Shown here piece by piece: positions 1 through 8,379 of a stretch of DNA of 39,187 nucleotides (position 1 is its first letter; the number at the start of each line of letters is the position of its first letter). Source of the stretch: Gammaproteobacteria bacterium (GTDB taxonomy: Bacteria; Pseudomonadota; Gammaproteobacteria; Xanthomonadales; SZUA-5); assembly GCA_030430155.1 (NCBI GenBank), contig JAUIFV010000023.1, positions 1 to 39,187 on the forward strand. The letters run 5' to 3'. Below the pieces are notes generated by a model. The model saw only the letters and a program-made list of their open reading frames with translations, was not told the DNA's origin and made no database searches. A program made the translations under genes and the position numbers.

Positions 1-54
1 AGATGCGAGTGACGCCAAAACGAAGAGCATCGCAAGCTGCCGCAGCGCGCTCAT
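1..54 (-). CDS. Start of a secreted protein, cut by the window edge
   Basis: Only the first 18 codons are inside the window; they read MSALRQLAMLFVLASLAS, a short basic start followed by a hydrophobic core, which looks like a signal peptide. The ATG (54-52) overlaps the TGA stop (53-51) of the preceding small secreted protein in an ATGA arrangement, so the two are almost certainly translationally coupled and belong to one operon. The function cannot be read from this fragment. Confidence 0.6.
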   Translation of the reverse strand, partial: MSALRQLAMLFVLASLAS

Positions 55-332
55 AGCTCGAACCCGTTGGCAAACAGGGCGTCTCCCAACGCCTCGCGCT
101 GATGGAAGCCGGATTCCAGCACATAGCCGTCCCCGGTCGAGACACCGCTGACCGGTTGCCCCAAGGTACCGTCCAGCACAAATCCGCCGCCCGCGGCCTT
201 GCCCCCGGCAGGCGCGATCACCGCGCGCTGCATCTGCAGGTCCTGAGCTGCCGCGCCGCCCATCAACAGCAACCCAGCCGTCGAACAGAAGGTCCGGAGT
301 AATCGGCGCGGGTGATTGCAAAATCTCGACAC
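51..332 (-). CDS. Small secreted protein with one 'GTLGQP...GF' module
   Basis: A 93-residue protein of unrecognised function. Residues 1-29 form a signal peptide (basic RRLLR, hydrophobic GLLLMGG, cleavage near AAA-Q). The mature part holds one copy of a glycine-rich pattern, GGGFVLDGTLGQPVSG followed by GDGYVLESGF. It resembles the 'sGtiGQp...GgF' module seen in many bacterial surface and secreted proteins. The C terminus is DALFANGFEL; 'FANGFE/FADGFE' tails recur, from memory, on secreted proteins of Lysobacterales, but their role is not known to me. The gene overlaps the next secreted-protein gene by ATGA, so both are probably made together. A role in the envelope or outside the cell is inferred only from the signal peptide. 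Confidence 0.6.
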   Translation of the reverse strand: MSRFCNHPRRLLRTFCSTAGLLLMGGAAAQDLQMQRAVIAPAGGKAAGGGFVLDGTLGQPVSGVSTGDGYVLESGFHQREALGDALFANGFEL

Positions 333-510
333 GTGGATCGTCTCCTGCGGTGGCGTCAGGCGCCGTTGCTGCAGGAGCCGTGCCAGAGAAGGAAGCCGGC
401 GAGATTGTCGGCGCTACTTGCGCGATTCGGCCGCAGGCGCCCAAGAAATCCTCGACACCGAGACAACTATTCCCACAGTAGAGAATTGGCAAGCACGGTG
501 GCGCTTTGGC

Positions 511-547
511 CTTCCTGGGCCCTAAGCCCTGGGCCCTGGGCCCTTTC
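511..547. repeat. Heptamer repeat cluster A
   Basis: Units of 7 bp of the type GGGCCCA and GGGCTTA (minus-strand reading) follow each other. The 28 bases at 511-538 are repeated exactly at 609-636, 98 bp further on. Confidence 0.75.
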
Positions 548-608
548 CCCTCAAGCATCGGCGAATGCTGATGCGCTTCGCACCCTCAGCACTCCGACGC
601 AAGCCTCG

Positions 609-637
609 CTTCCTGGGCCCTAAGCCCTGGGCCCTGA
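609..637. repeat. Heptamer repeat cluster B, at the 3' end of the FHA regulator
   Basis: An exact 28-bp copy of 511-538. It sits 5 bp downstream of the stop codon of the regulator (stop at 641-643, minus strand). The GGGCCC words are self-complementary, so the transcript could fold here, which would suit a 3'-end or terminator role. Confidence 0.75.
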
Positions 638-640
638 TCT

Positions 641-2320
641 CTACTCGCCAATCCCCAACTGACTGATCCGCCGATACAGCGTCGACTTGCCGCAGCCCAG
701 CCGTTTTGCTGCAGCCTCCATATCGCCCTGGCAGTGCGCCAGCGCGTCACTGATGGCCTGGGCTTCGGCCCGCTCCAGCTGCGCCTTCAGGGTGACCTCG
801 CCTGCATCGCCACTGACCCGGTGGAAACGCGGCTGCAGGTGGGTCGATTGCAGCGGTTCGACGCTGGCCAGAAACAGCGAGCAGCGCAGCATCTCGCGCT
901 CCAGCTCACGGACGTTGCCGGGCCATGCGTAGCGGGCCAATACCGCCACCGCGCTTTCCGACAGTCCGCCGAAACGCTTGCCCTGACGACGCATCTCGCC
1001 AGACAGGAAGTGCGCGGCCAGGTTGACGATGTCCTCGCGGCGCTTCCGCAACGGCGGCAGCTCCGCGGTCCAGTCGGCAAGCCGATGGTAGAGGTCGCGA
1101 CGGAAGCCGCCCCCCTCAACCATCGCCTCCAGATCGCGATTGGTGGCCGAGATCACCCGCACTCTGGCCGGTCGCGGCTTGCTGCTGCCGACCCGATAGA
1201 CCTGCTTCTGCTGCAGCACGCGCAGGATCTTGGCCTGGGTCTGCAACGCCATATCGCCGATCTCGTCCAGAAACAGGGTGCCGCCATCGGCCTGCTCGAA
1301 ACGGCCGGCGCGCTCAACCACACCGGTAGCCACGCCCTTGTCGATGCCGAACAGCTCGGCTTCGAGCAAATCGGCCGGCAGCGCAGCGCAGTTCAGTTCC
1401 ACCAGCTGATCTGCGGGTAGTCCGGAGCTGGCATGGATGAAGCGCGCCAGCAGCTCCTTGCCGGTACCGGTTTCGCCGTGGATGAGCACGCCGATTTCGC
1501 TGGGTGCCAGCCGCGCCGCCTGCTCATAGACGCGACGCAGGACAGCCGACTGCGTCGGCGGGTCGGGTGGCGCGGCGACCAGCGACGACGCCGGCGTTTG
1601 CTCGAGCAGCGGCGCTGACCTGTCCGCTTCGACAGCCTGCAACAGGCTCAAGGCGAGTCGGCACAGCGGCTCATTGCGCCCGCTGGTCTCGGCATGCGCG
1701 GCGATCTCGATCGACCAGGGTGCACGAGTGTGCCGTGTCATCTGCCCTTCACCAGCACCTGCCGTGGCGACCAACGCGCCGTCGCGGCGCAGCGTAAAGC
1801 CCGCGTCGGGAACCGCCGCCGCCAGCGCCCCAGCCAATCGCTGAGCGAAGGCCTCTGCCGACAGCCCCGCGGCCAGCGCATCGACCAGCGCGGGCAGATC
1901 GCGCAGCGAAAATCGGGCCAGATCGCCCTCGGCCCAGGTGGCACGCGTCGGCCGCTCGTCGCTCTCCACCTGATCCGGCGCATCGCCTGCCACCGCCAGT
2001 CGCACCTCATCGGCAGCGAGCCGCTCGATGCGCACGCGGATCTCGCCTAGGCGCAAATCCAACGCAGTACCCCCAAGCGCGGCTTCACTGACTCGCTCAC
2101 CGCTCAGCCAGGTGCCATTGCTGGAACCCAAGTCTTTCGCACTTGCCTCAACACCATCAAAGCGCAGCCGCAGATGACGCCGGCTAACGGTCGGGTCATC
2201 AATCTGCAGATCCGCATCGCCGGCCGAGCCCAACACGTGCTCACCCGGCCCCAGCCGAAATCGCCGCTCTCCGCCTGGCAAGGCGGCGGTTACCAGCAAA
2301 TGGGCAGCATCCTGATTCAT
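641..2320 (-). CDS. FHA-domain sigma-54-type AAA+ transcriptional regulator with altered GAFTGA loop
   Basis: A 559-residue predicted enhancer-binding regulator. An N-terminal FHA domain (about residues 20-98, with SRRH and the GSSNGT signature) should bind phosphothreonine peptides. A linker of about 150 residues follows, then a sigma-54-type AAA+ domain: Walker A GETGTGKE at 282-289, Walker B GGTLFLDE at 346-353, and WPGNVRELER near residue 468. A Fis-type helix-turn-helix lies at about 515-559 (AAKRLGCGKSTLYRRI). The loop that normally reads GAFTGA and touches sigma-54 reads GVATGV at 329-334, so a classical sigma-54 activator role is not assured. FHA regulators of this type often work with Ser/Thr kinases; one is encoded at 20660-23017. 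The start ATG has GGAAGG 7 bp upstream. It is divergent from the M48 metalloprotease, with a MITE between them. Confidence 0.9.
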   Translation of the reverse strand: MNQDAAHLLVTAALPGGERRFRLGPGEHVLGSAGDADLQIDDPTVSRRHLRLRFDGVEASAKDLGSSNGTWLSGERVSEAALGGTALDLRLGEIRVRIERLAADEVRLAVAGDAPDQVESDERPTRATWAEGDLARFSLRDLPALVDALAAGLSAEAFAQRLAGALAAAVPDAGFTLRRDGALVATAGAGEGQMTRHTRAPWSIEIAAHAETSGRNEPLCRLALSLLQAVEADRSAPLLEQTPASSLVAAPPDPPTQSAVLRRVYEQAARLAPSEIGVLIHGETGTGKELLARFIHASSGLPADQLVELNCAALPADLLEAELFGIDKGVATGVVERAGRFEQADGGTLFLDEIGDMALQTQAKILRVLQQKQVYRVGSSKPRPARVRVISATNRDLEAMVEGGGFRRDLYHRLADWTAELPPLRKRREDIVNLAAHFLSGEMRRQGKRFGGLSESAVAVLARYAWPGNVRELEREMLRCSLFLASVEPLQSTHLQPRFHRVSGDAGEVTLKAQLERAEAQAISDALAHCQGDMEAAAKRLGCGKSTLYRRISQLGIGE

Positions 2321-2398
2321 GGTGGGCCCTTCCGTTCAATCGGTCGTGGCACGAGCAGCATTCATGCCAGCTGTGCAGGCGAGGGCCAGAGTCTAGCC

Positions 2399-2563
2399 CT
2401 AGTGTGGTGAACCATTAATTCGTTGAATTTAGTTCCGATGGGTTTTTTCCTGAGGCAAGGCGCGAGGAGGAGGCATAGCAGGGCTATGGTGACGACGAGC
2501 AACGCAGCATTCAGGGAAAAAGACGCGGAAATAGATCAATGAATTAGTGGTTCACCACACTAG
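2399..2563. mobile_element. 165-bp palindromic MITE
   Basis: Terminal inverted repeats of 23 bp with one mismatch lie at 2399-2421 and 2541-2563. Imperfect pairing continues inward, and the exact centre is a perfect small hairpin: CATAGC at 2474-2479, loop AGG, GCTATG at 2483-2488. The centres of the outer and inner symmetry coincide at 2481, so the whole element can fold on itself. It has no coding capacity, as expected for a MITE moved by a transposase elsewhere. The outer word AGTGTGGTG is repeated once more immediately outside the right end (2562-2570), so another element end may abut it. Confidence 0.75.
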
Positions 2564-2836
2564 TGTGGTGTCCGCAAATTGCCTTGACTTACCAGCGTCT
2601 GTTGCCACTACGCCACGTCTTCGACCGACCGACCTTCACGGTCAGCGCCACCGCCCTGCTGCACTTCAGCTGCGTAGAGCCGCAGCCGGTCAGACGGCGA
2701 GTGACCGCTGATGCGCAGCGTGCGGCTGAGTGAATGCCCCTACAACTGCGCTGCGCTCGACGTGAAGCTTGCGTGAATATCGCTGTCGCGCTATTGAGCA
2801 ATCTGCATCTGCGGCCCGCACCTTGGGTCGTCGATG

Positions 2837-2851
2837 TGGCCGGAGGCATGC
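2837..2851 (+). promoter_or_regulatory. Candidate sigma-54 promoter (-24/-12) for the M48 gene
   Basis: TGGCCGGAGGCATGC has GG and GC with exactly 10 bases between them, the required -24/-12 spacing; the consensus is TGGCACG-N4-TTGC. The site is about 100 bp before the protease start and next to a sigma-54-type regulator. The match outside the GG and GC pairs is only partial, and a chance hit in GC-rich DNA is quite possible. Confidence 0.22.
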
Positions 2852-2953
2852 GGAACGTTCGTCGCCACTCCGAGCCGGGATCAGAGCTGGCCTCATTGCG
2901 CTTGCGATGCGCGATCCAGCCACCACGCCACTCAACCCAGATCGGAGCGATCG

Positions 2954-5900
2954 ATGAACAACCTGTACCCCGCCGGCCCACAACAGGTGCCGGCCGATCT
3001 GACCCGGCCCGGTCCGGCCTACCGCCGGCATGCCTGGTTGGCGATGGGCGGCCTGCTGACCTTCGTAGGGCTCTATTTCGCCTTGCTCGGTTGGTTCGGC
3101 TGGACCGCCTGGCGGCTGATCGGCAGCCTGGTCGAAGGCAGTGCAGGCAATCCCTTCGAGGCCGCGCTGGTCGGCGGCTGCGCCGCCTTCATGGCGCTGT
3201 TCATGGCCAAGGCGCTGGTGTTCTTGCAACGCGGCGGGGAGTCCACGGACATCGAACTCAAGCCCGCCGATCAACCGCAACTGTTCGCCTTCTTGCACCG
3301 GCTCGCAGACGAGGCCGGCGCACCTCGGCCACACCGGGTTTACGTCTCGCCGCGGGTCAATGCCGCGGTCTTTTACGATTTGAGCCTGGCCAACCTGCTG
3401 TTCCCCTCGCGCAAGAACCTGGAGATCGGGCTGGCCCTGGTCAACGTGCTCAACCTAAGCGAGTTCAAGGCGGTATTGGCCCACGAGTTTGGCCATTTCG
3501 CGCAGCGCACAATGGCGGTGGGGCGCTGGGTGTACATGGCGCAGCAGATTGCAGGGCACATCATTGCTCGCCGCGATGCCTTCGACAGCCTGCTGCAAGG
3601 TCTGTCGCGCATCGACCTGCGAGTGGCCTGGATAGGCTGGATACTGCGCCTGGTGGTGTGGTCGGTGCGCTCGCTGGTCGAGTTGATGTTCCGTCTGGTC
3701 GCCTTGGGTGAGCGAGCGCTATCGCGAGAGATGGAGTTTCAGGCCGACCTGGTCTCGGCCTCGCTGGCCGGCAGTGATGCGCTGGTCCACGCGCTACACA
3801 AGCTGCATGCTGCCGATCTGGCCTGGCACCGCGCGCTGGGCTTTGCCGAGAGCGAGCTGCGCGCCGGCCACGGCGTGGCCGATCTGTTCGCACTGCAAAC
3901 CCGAGTGATCGAGCGTCTGCGTCAAGTCTTCGCCGACCCGCATTTTGGCGCCGCCCCGGAGATTCCGGCCGGCCAGGAGGCCACCCACCGGGTATTCAAG
4001 CGGGACAGCGTGTTGGCGCCGCAGATGTGGGCCACCCATCCGCCGGCAGCCGACCGCGAACACAACGTCAAACGCCGCTATGTCGCCGCAGCGGCCGATC
4101 CGCGTACGGCGTGGCTGTTGTTCGAGCAACCACAGGCGCTGCGCACGCAGATGATCGGTCAGATCTACAAGGGCGAACTGCCGCCGCCGGCACCGCTGGA
4201 ACAAAGCCTGCAACGCCTGGACCAGGAATTTGAGCGTCCAACGCTGGATCGCCGCTATCGCGGCAACTTCCTCAATCGATCCATCGTCCGCCACGCCAAT
4301 AGCGTGGACGAACTCTACGTGCCCATCGATGCGCAAACCAACCTGCAGCAGCATCTGGCTTCCCTTTATGGCGACGATCACGACCTGAATCTGGATCGTC
4401 TGCGCGAACTGCGCGAGGATTTGGACGCGCTTCGGGCACTCGAGGGCGACCGCCTGCACGGTGCTGGCGGGCTGGTCCATTGGCGCGGCCGAGCGTTGGC
4501 CAGGCGTGAATTGCCGCGGGCATTGGCTGAGCTGCAACGAGAAATCGAGCCGGTCGCAGCCAGTGTGCAGGACCACGATGCCCGCTGCCGCAGTTTGCAC
4601 CTGCACGCCGCGCGCCAGCTCGGCCGAGGCTGGGATGGATGGCTGGATGGCCTTACCCGGGCCCTGCACTACGCCGAACACACCCTCGCCGACCTGCGTG
4701 ACGCCCAGGGGTTGGTCGCCAACACCTATGCCGTGGTCACCGCCGACGGCAAGGTCTCGGCCGCCGAACTCAGGCGCCTGGTGACCGACTGCAACATGTT
4801 GCACGGGGTGCTCGCGGGGATACATGCCGGCGCCGCACAGATCAGGTTGGGGACGGCGCTTTCCGAGCGTCTGGGGGTGAGCGAGTGGGCTGCAGCGCTA
4901 GAGGAATTCAAACTGCCTTCCTGTAGCCAGGACAACATCGATCCCTGGCTGAAGGCAATCGACGGCTGGGTAAACGCCACTGCCAATGCGCTCAGCGGCT
5001 TGCGCGATGCGGCGCTGGACCTGCTGGTCAGCGCCGAGGCCACCGTCGCCCGCGCGCTGCAGACTGCAGAGCTGCCGGACTCCGCGCCGCAGGCGCCGCA
5101 GTTCCCTGCCAGCTACGCCACATTGGTCACTGGCCAGGAACGCAAGCGGCAGCAGAAGCTGGGTTGGTGGGACCAGTTTCAGACCGCCAGCGGGCTTCCG
5201 GCCTCCATGGCCCGCCTCACCGTTGCCGGCGCGATCGTCAGCTCAGTGCTGTTGCTTGGCGCCTACAGTGGTCACCAGAAGCTGAGCGTCCACAACGGTC
5301 TGGGGCGGCCGGTACTGATCGAGGTCGCCGGGCAATCGCTGCGCCTGCTGCCGAACGCCAGCGCCGAGCTGAAGATCGACCGCGCCGAGCGCCTGCAGGT
5401 ATCAGCGCATACCGAGCAGGGTGAACTGATCGAGAGTTTTACCCAAACCGAGCAGCTGGATGGCAAGCATCTGGTCTACAACGTCGCCGGTGCAGCGCCG
5501 CTGATCTCATGGACCGCAACCTATGGCAATGCTCAAGAACGTCCCTCGGTGCAGCTGGGCGCGCCGCGGTGGCTGTCCAGCTCGGCAGATCACGTCTTCA
5601 CGGAGCCGCCGGAGACGGTGCGCGCACAGACAGGCGGCAGTACCCGCAGCGTCGTGTCAGCGGTCGGCGATGAGGCGATCTCCGAGATCCTCGATGCGAT
5701 GCCCAAAGATGCCGACCCGAGCGCGTTGATCAGCGCGCACGCGCGCTGGGATGCGGCGCATGCCCGCGGCATTCACGGGTGGCTGCTGATGGCCAGTGGC
5801 AATCCAGAGTTTGAGCAACTGCTCAAGGCGCGGCTGGACAGCGATCCGCTGGACATCGCTACCCGCCGGATAGAGCAGGATCTGTCTCGTGCCGACGTCG

Positions 5901-6778
5901 ACCGTCATGCGGCAGTGTGCGAGGAGCACCGAAGATTGGCCGAGGGCAGTCCGCAGGATGCCAATCTTCGCTACCTGGTCCTGCGCTGTATGAGCGATGA
6001 CGACGAGCAAGACGCCGCATTCGCCGACGCCTTACGGCAAACCCCGGACAACCCGTGGTTGAAGTTTGCTGTTTCCGCCGCTCACTCCTATCGCGGTCAC
6101 TGGGCTGATGCCGGACCCCTGCATGCGTCCGCGATGGCCGGGCTGCCGCAGATGCGCGACCACCGGGCAGTCGATCAGGCCCGCATGCTGCGCGCCTTGG
6201 AGGGCAAGGAGAGTGCGCAACTAGCGGCACTGGCGGGTACCCAGCCGACCGTGCAGTGGTACCTCGAGCTTGACCGTGGTCAAGCCCAAGGCGGCGGCAA
6301 TATCGCCAGCTATGAGCAGCTGCGCCTAGGCAACTTGGCCCAGGCGCTGCAGGGCACCAGCATCGGCGCCACCGACACCCTCGCCCTGCTGATCGCCGCC
6401 TCGGTGGACGCTCCGCCCGAGCACGTGCAGGCCATGCTGATTGCCAGTCAGGTCGATTCGGACAACCCGACCGCCCTGTGGCCCGCCGTCGCCCTGGCAA
6501 TACGGGAGGGCGCTGACCCCAGCATCTACGTCGACGCCGCATTGAATGCGATGGCCGGCGATGACGGGCAAGCCATCCAGCGCTTCCTTTGGGCCGTCGC
6601 CGACGGCGCCGACCCGGGCAACGCCGCCGCTCATCTGGGCTACATCGAGCCAACGGCCCGCGGTATCGCTTACAGCAGCGCCACGACCCTGCTCGGCGAC
6701 CGCACGCCGGTGCAGTGGAAGGAAGAGGCTGGGCGCCTGCTGTTCAGCTTCGAGCGGCCCTATAGGCCCGAAGAGTAG
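2954..6778 (+). CDS. Giant membrane M48-family metalloprotease
   Basis: A 1274-residue membrane protein whose first 300 residues are an M48 (HtpX/Ste24-like) zinc protease: HEFGH at 177-181 gives two zinc ligands and the catalytic glutamate, and EFQAD at 261-265 gives the third ligand. Two hydrophobic segments (about 27-50 and 65-90) precede the active site and another lies near 215-245. A long helical cytoplasmic-looking region follows, with a short DGKVSAAELRRL stretch. One more membrane segment is near 754-775, and then a C-terminal region of about 500 residues with helical TPR-like texture in its second half. M48 enzymes are usually about 300 residues, so this is a strongly extended relative. 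The ATG at 2954 was chosen over upstream in-frame codons because GGAG lies 6 bp before it. Substrate and role are unknown; envelope protein quality control is a reasonable guess. Confidence 0.85.
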   Translation: MNNLYPAGPQQVPADLTRPGPAYRRHAWLAMGGLLTFVGLYFALLGWFGWTAWRLIGSLVEGSAGNPFEAALVGGCAAFMALFMAKALVFLQRGGESTDIELKPADQPQLFAFLHRLADEAGAPRPHRVYVSPRVNAAVFYDLSLANLLFPSRKNLEIGLALVNVLNLSEFKAVLAHEFGHFAQRTMAVGRWVYMAQQIAGHIIARRDAFDSLLQGLSRIDLRVAWIGWILRLVVWSVRSLVELMFRLVALGERALSREMEFQADLVSASLAGSDALVHALHKLHAADLAWHRALGFAESELRAGHGVADLFALQTRVIERLRQVFADPHFGAAPEIPAGQEATHRVFKRDSVLAPQMWATHPPAADREHNVKRRYVAAAADPRTAWLLFEQPQALRTQMIGQIYKGELPPPAPLEQSLQRLDQEFERPTLDRRYRGNFLNRSIVRHANSVDELYVPIDAQTNLQQHLASLYGDDHDLNLDRLRELREDLDALRALEGDRLHGAGGLVHWRGRALARRELPRALAELQREIEPVAASVQDHDARCRSLHLHAARQLGRGWDGWLDGLTRALHYAEHTLADLRDAQGLVANTYAVVTADGKVSAAELRRLVTDCNMLHGVLAGIHAGAAQIRLGTALSERLGVSEWAAALEEFKLPSCSQDNIDPWLKAIDGWVNATANALSGLRDAALDLLVSAEATVARALQTAELPDSAPQAPQFPASYATLVTGQERKRQQKLGWWDQFQTASGLPASMARLTVAGAIVSSVLLLGAYSGHQKLSVHNGLGRPVLIEVAGQSLRLLPNASAELKIDRAERLQVSAHTEQGELIESFTQTEQLDGKHLVYNVAGAAPLISWTATYGNAQERPSVQLGAPRWLSSSADHVFTEPPETVRAQTGGSTRSVVSAVGDEAISEILDAMPKDADPSALISAHARWDAAHARGIHGWLLMASGNPEFEQLLKARLDSDPLDIATRRIEQDLSRADVDRHAAVCEEHRRLAEGSPQDANLRYLVLRCMSDDDEQDAAFADALRQTPDNPWLKFAVSAAHSYRGHWADAGPLHASAMAGLPQMRDHRAVDQARMLRALEGKESAQLAALAGTQPTVQWYLELDRGQAQGGGNIASYEQLRLGNLAQALQGTSIGATDTLALLIAASVDAPPEHVQAMLIASQVDSDNPTALWPAVALAIREGADPSIYVDAALNAMAGDDGQAIQRFLWAVADGADPGNAAAHLGYIEPTARGIAYSSATTLLGDRTPVQWKEEAGRLLFSFERPYRPEE

Positions 6779-6904
6779 TCGGGCTACATAGCAATGCCGC
6801 CGAAGGCGTAGCACCACGGCCGCTGCAGGCGGTGGCGACCTTCGTGTGGCTGCGTCCGGGGGCGTATAGTGGGTCGCGGACTTGCGATGTCGCGGGAGGG
6901 CGAC

Positions 6905-7855
6905 ATGAGCAGCGCAAACGGCTTTTGGCATTCGTCACACCCCGGCGCCAGCGCCCTGCGCGGCAGTCTTTGGTCCGCCGCTCTGGGCGCGATACTGGCG
7001 GGCTTTGGACTATGGGTCCTGGGCTGGTTCAACCATCTGCCGGTCGCCATGGGCGCCTTGATCCTCGGCATGCTGATCGCCTTCGGTGTTCCGATCTATT
7101 TGATCGGCGAGCGCATCCCCATCGCGGTCTATTTGCGCGGCAGCACAGCGGGCCATCTATTTGGCGTCTGCTGCATCGCCCTGGGGATTGCCGGGCTGGT
7201 GCTGTATTGGTTCCTGGTCCCTGAAGCAGCCGACTACAAGGGCCGCCGCAATCCCTATTTCCTGCTTGCGGTGATGTTTGCATTCTTCATCTCCACCGTG
7301 ACCTACGGGGTGCGCTTGTTCATTCGACCATCGAAGAAGGAGCAATCGGCGAGCGAATTCATCAAGCAGCCCCCACTGCGTGATGTCGCCAAAGATCCGG
7401 GCCAATCCCGCCATCCAACCAAGCTGCCCAAAGCGATCATCCTTGGCGCGGTGTTGTTGCTTTCATCGATCGCCTACATACAGTGGGTGGTCGAGGCGGT
7501 CCCGGCAGCTGGCGGCCCGCCGGTGCTGAAGATGGGCTATTTCCGCGTCGGCTCGCTGCAGGGCAATCGGCAGGCCAATGAGCAACTAGTCGAGCGGCTG
7601 AAGGAAAGGCTGCAAGGCGCTCTGGACCGCGTCGACGGGCTGCGCGTGGATCACCGCGGCGCCAGCCACACGCTGGGCGCTGCCGTCGCTCGGACCGACG
7701 AGGCGCTGGAGATCGACCTCAGACTCACTAATCGTCGTCCCGGCGGCTCGAAATGGGAGCAGAAGATCACCACCGAAGACCTGGACCGAGCCGAGGAGCT
7801 GATCGTCGCCGCGGTCAGCGAGCGACTGCTGGGGGACGCCCAGCGCACCGAGTAA
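6905..7855 (+). CDS. Unrecognised polytopic membrane protein
   Basis: A 316-residue protein of no family I recognise. Hydrophobic segments lie at roughly 21-44, 47-66, 80-105 and 120-140, followed by a basic linker and one more segment at about 176-196. The last 110 residues are a soluble alpha/beta-looking domain rich in charged helices. The ATG at 6905 has GGGAGGG just upstream and is preferred to a GTG at 6869. It lies 126 bp downstream of the M48 protease on the same strand, so the two may be co-transcribed and work together at the membrane; this is inferred from position only. Confidence 0.65.
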   Translation: MSSANGFWHSSHPGASALRGSLWSAALGAILAGFGLWVLGWFNHLPVAMGALILGMLIAFGVPIYLIGERIPIAVYLRGSTAGHLFGVCCIALGIAGLVLYWFLVPEAADYKGRRNPYFLLAVMFAFFISTVTYGVRLFIRPSKKEQSASEFIKQPPLRDVAKDPGQSRHPTKLPKAIILGAVLLLSSIAYIQWVVEAVPAAGGPPVLKMGYFRVGSLQGNRQANEQLVERLKERLQGALDRVDGLRVDHRGASHTLGAAVARTDEALEIDLRLTNRRPGGSKWEQKITTEDLDRAEELIVAAVSERLLGDAQRTE

Positions 7856-7948
7856 GGCGCACCGCGCCAAGCTAGCGGCGACACCGCAGCAATCACCGCA
7901 TGATGGCAGATGTGGTACAAGCCGCCTTGCATAGGCTCGAGAGCCGGT

Positions 7949-8281
7949 ATGTACAAGTACGCAGTCGATCTGGAAGGCAAGGGCTGCACTCTGACCGAGC
8001 AGGGACGCAGTTCGGTGCGTCTGTACACCTTGAATCCAAAGAAGAAGCAGTTTCGACTTTGGATTACTGTACTGGTGATGGCCGACAGCGAGGCCAAGTC
8101 GGTCGCGAGTGCAATCAACCTGCTCAAGGCCGATCCGAACTTCCGCGCCTTTGTCGCCAACCCGGACGACGTGCCCTTCCGCGCCATCCAGTCTGCTGCG
8201 ATCGAGCCCGACGAGTGCGAGATCAACGATCCTCCGCTGACCGAGTCGCCGATTCGGGTTGCGGCCTTTGGTTTCGGCTAG
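7949..8281 (+). CDS. Small hypothetical protein
   Basis: A 110-residue soluble protein beginning MYKYAVDLEGKG; no family recognised. It looks like a compact alpha/beta protein, with a basic KKKQFRLW patch near the middle and an acidic tail region. The ATG at 7949 is in frame with a possible upstream start at 7910, but neither has a strong ribosome site. The opposite strand also carries an open frame here, with unlikely amino-acid composition. Codon usage on the plus strand fits the neighbours. A cluster of heptamer repeats begins about 40 bp after its stop. Confidence 0.5.
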   Translation: MYKYAVDLEGKGCTLTEQGRSSVRLYTLNPKKKQFRLWITVLVMADSEAKSVASAINLLKADPNFRAFVANPDDVPFRAIQSAAIEPDECEINDPPLTESPIRVAAFGFG

Positions 8282-8320
8282 CTATCGGCGACGTCGGGCA
8301 CTCCACTCTGACCGACTCGA

Positions 8321-8355
8321 CCCTATGCCCCAGCTCTTGGGCCCTGGGCCCTATG
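8321..8355. repeat. Heptamer repeat cluster C between convergent genes
   Basis: GGGCCCT/GGGCCCA-type 7-bp units, including adjacent GGGCCCT words at 8339-8352. The cluster lies between the stop of the 110-residue protein (8281) and the stop of iscA (8380), 25 bp from the latter, at the shared 3' end of two convergent genes. Confidence 0.7.
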
Positions 8356-8379
8356 CGCCGGTCCCTCGCGGAACGTGAG

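Larger units (their letters stand above)
333..640. other. Intergenic gap with heptamer repeats
   Basis: No convincing gene is seen here; short plus-strand frames lack ribosome sites and family signatures. The gap holds two copies of a 28-bp GGGCCC-rich direct repeat, described separately, the second ending 5 bp before the stop codon of the FHA regulator. The promoter of the small secreted-protein operon should lie between about 335 and 500, but I cannot pick a clear -35/-10 pair. Confidence 0.5.
2321..2953. other. Long intergenic gap with a MITE and the protease promoter region
   Basis: The gap separates the divergent FHA regulator and M48 protease. It holds a palindromic MITE (2399-2563). 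The remaining 390 bases (2564-2953) have coding-like composition but no frame with a start, ribosome site and recognisable family. I regard it as leader sequence or decayed gene. A weak sigma-54-like site lies at 2837-2851. Confidence 0.5.

Noticed and set aside
2347-2361. TGGCACG that looks like the -24 half of a sigma-54 promoter
   Set aside because: The -12 GC is not at the required distance; the bases there are AT, so the spacing rule fails.
2589-2981. Minus-strand frame of 130 codons beside the MITE
   Set aside because: Cysteine/arginine-rich composition typical of chance frames and no ribosome site; it also overlaps the protease start region.
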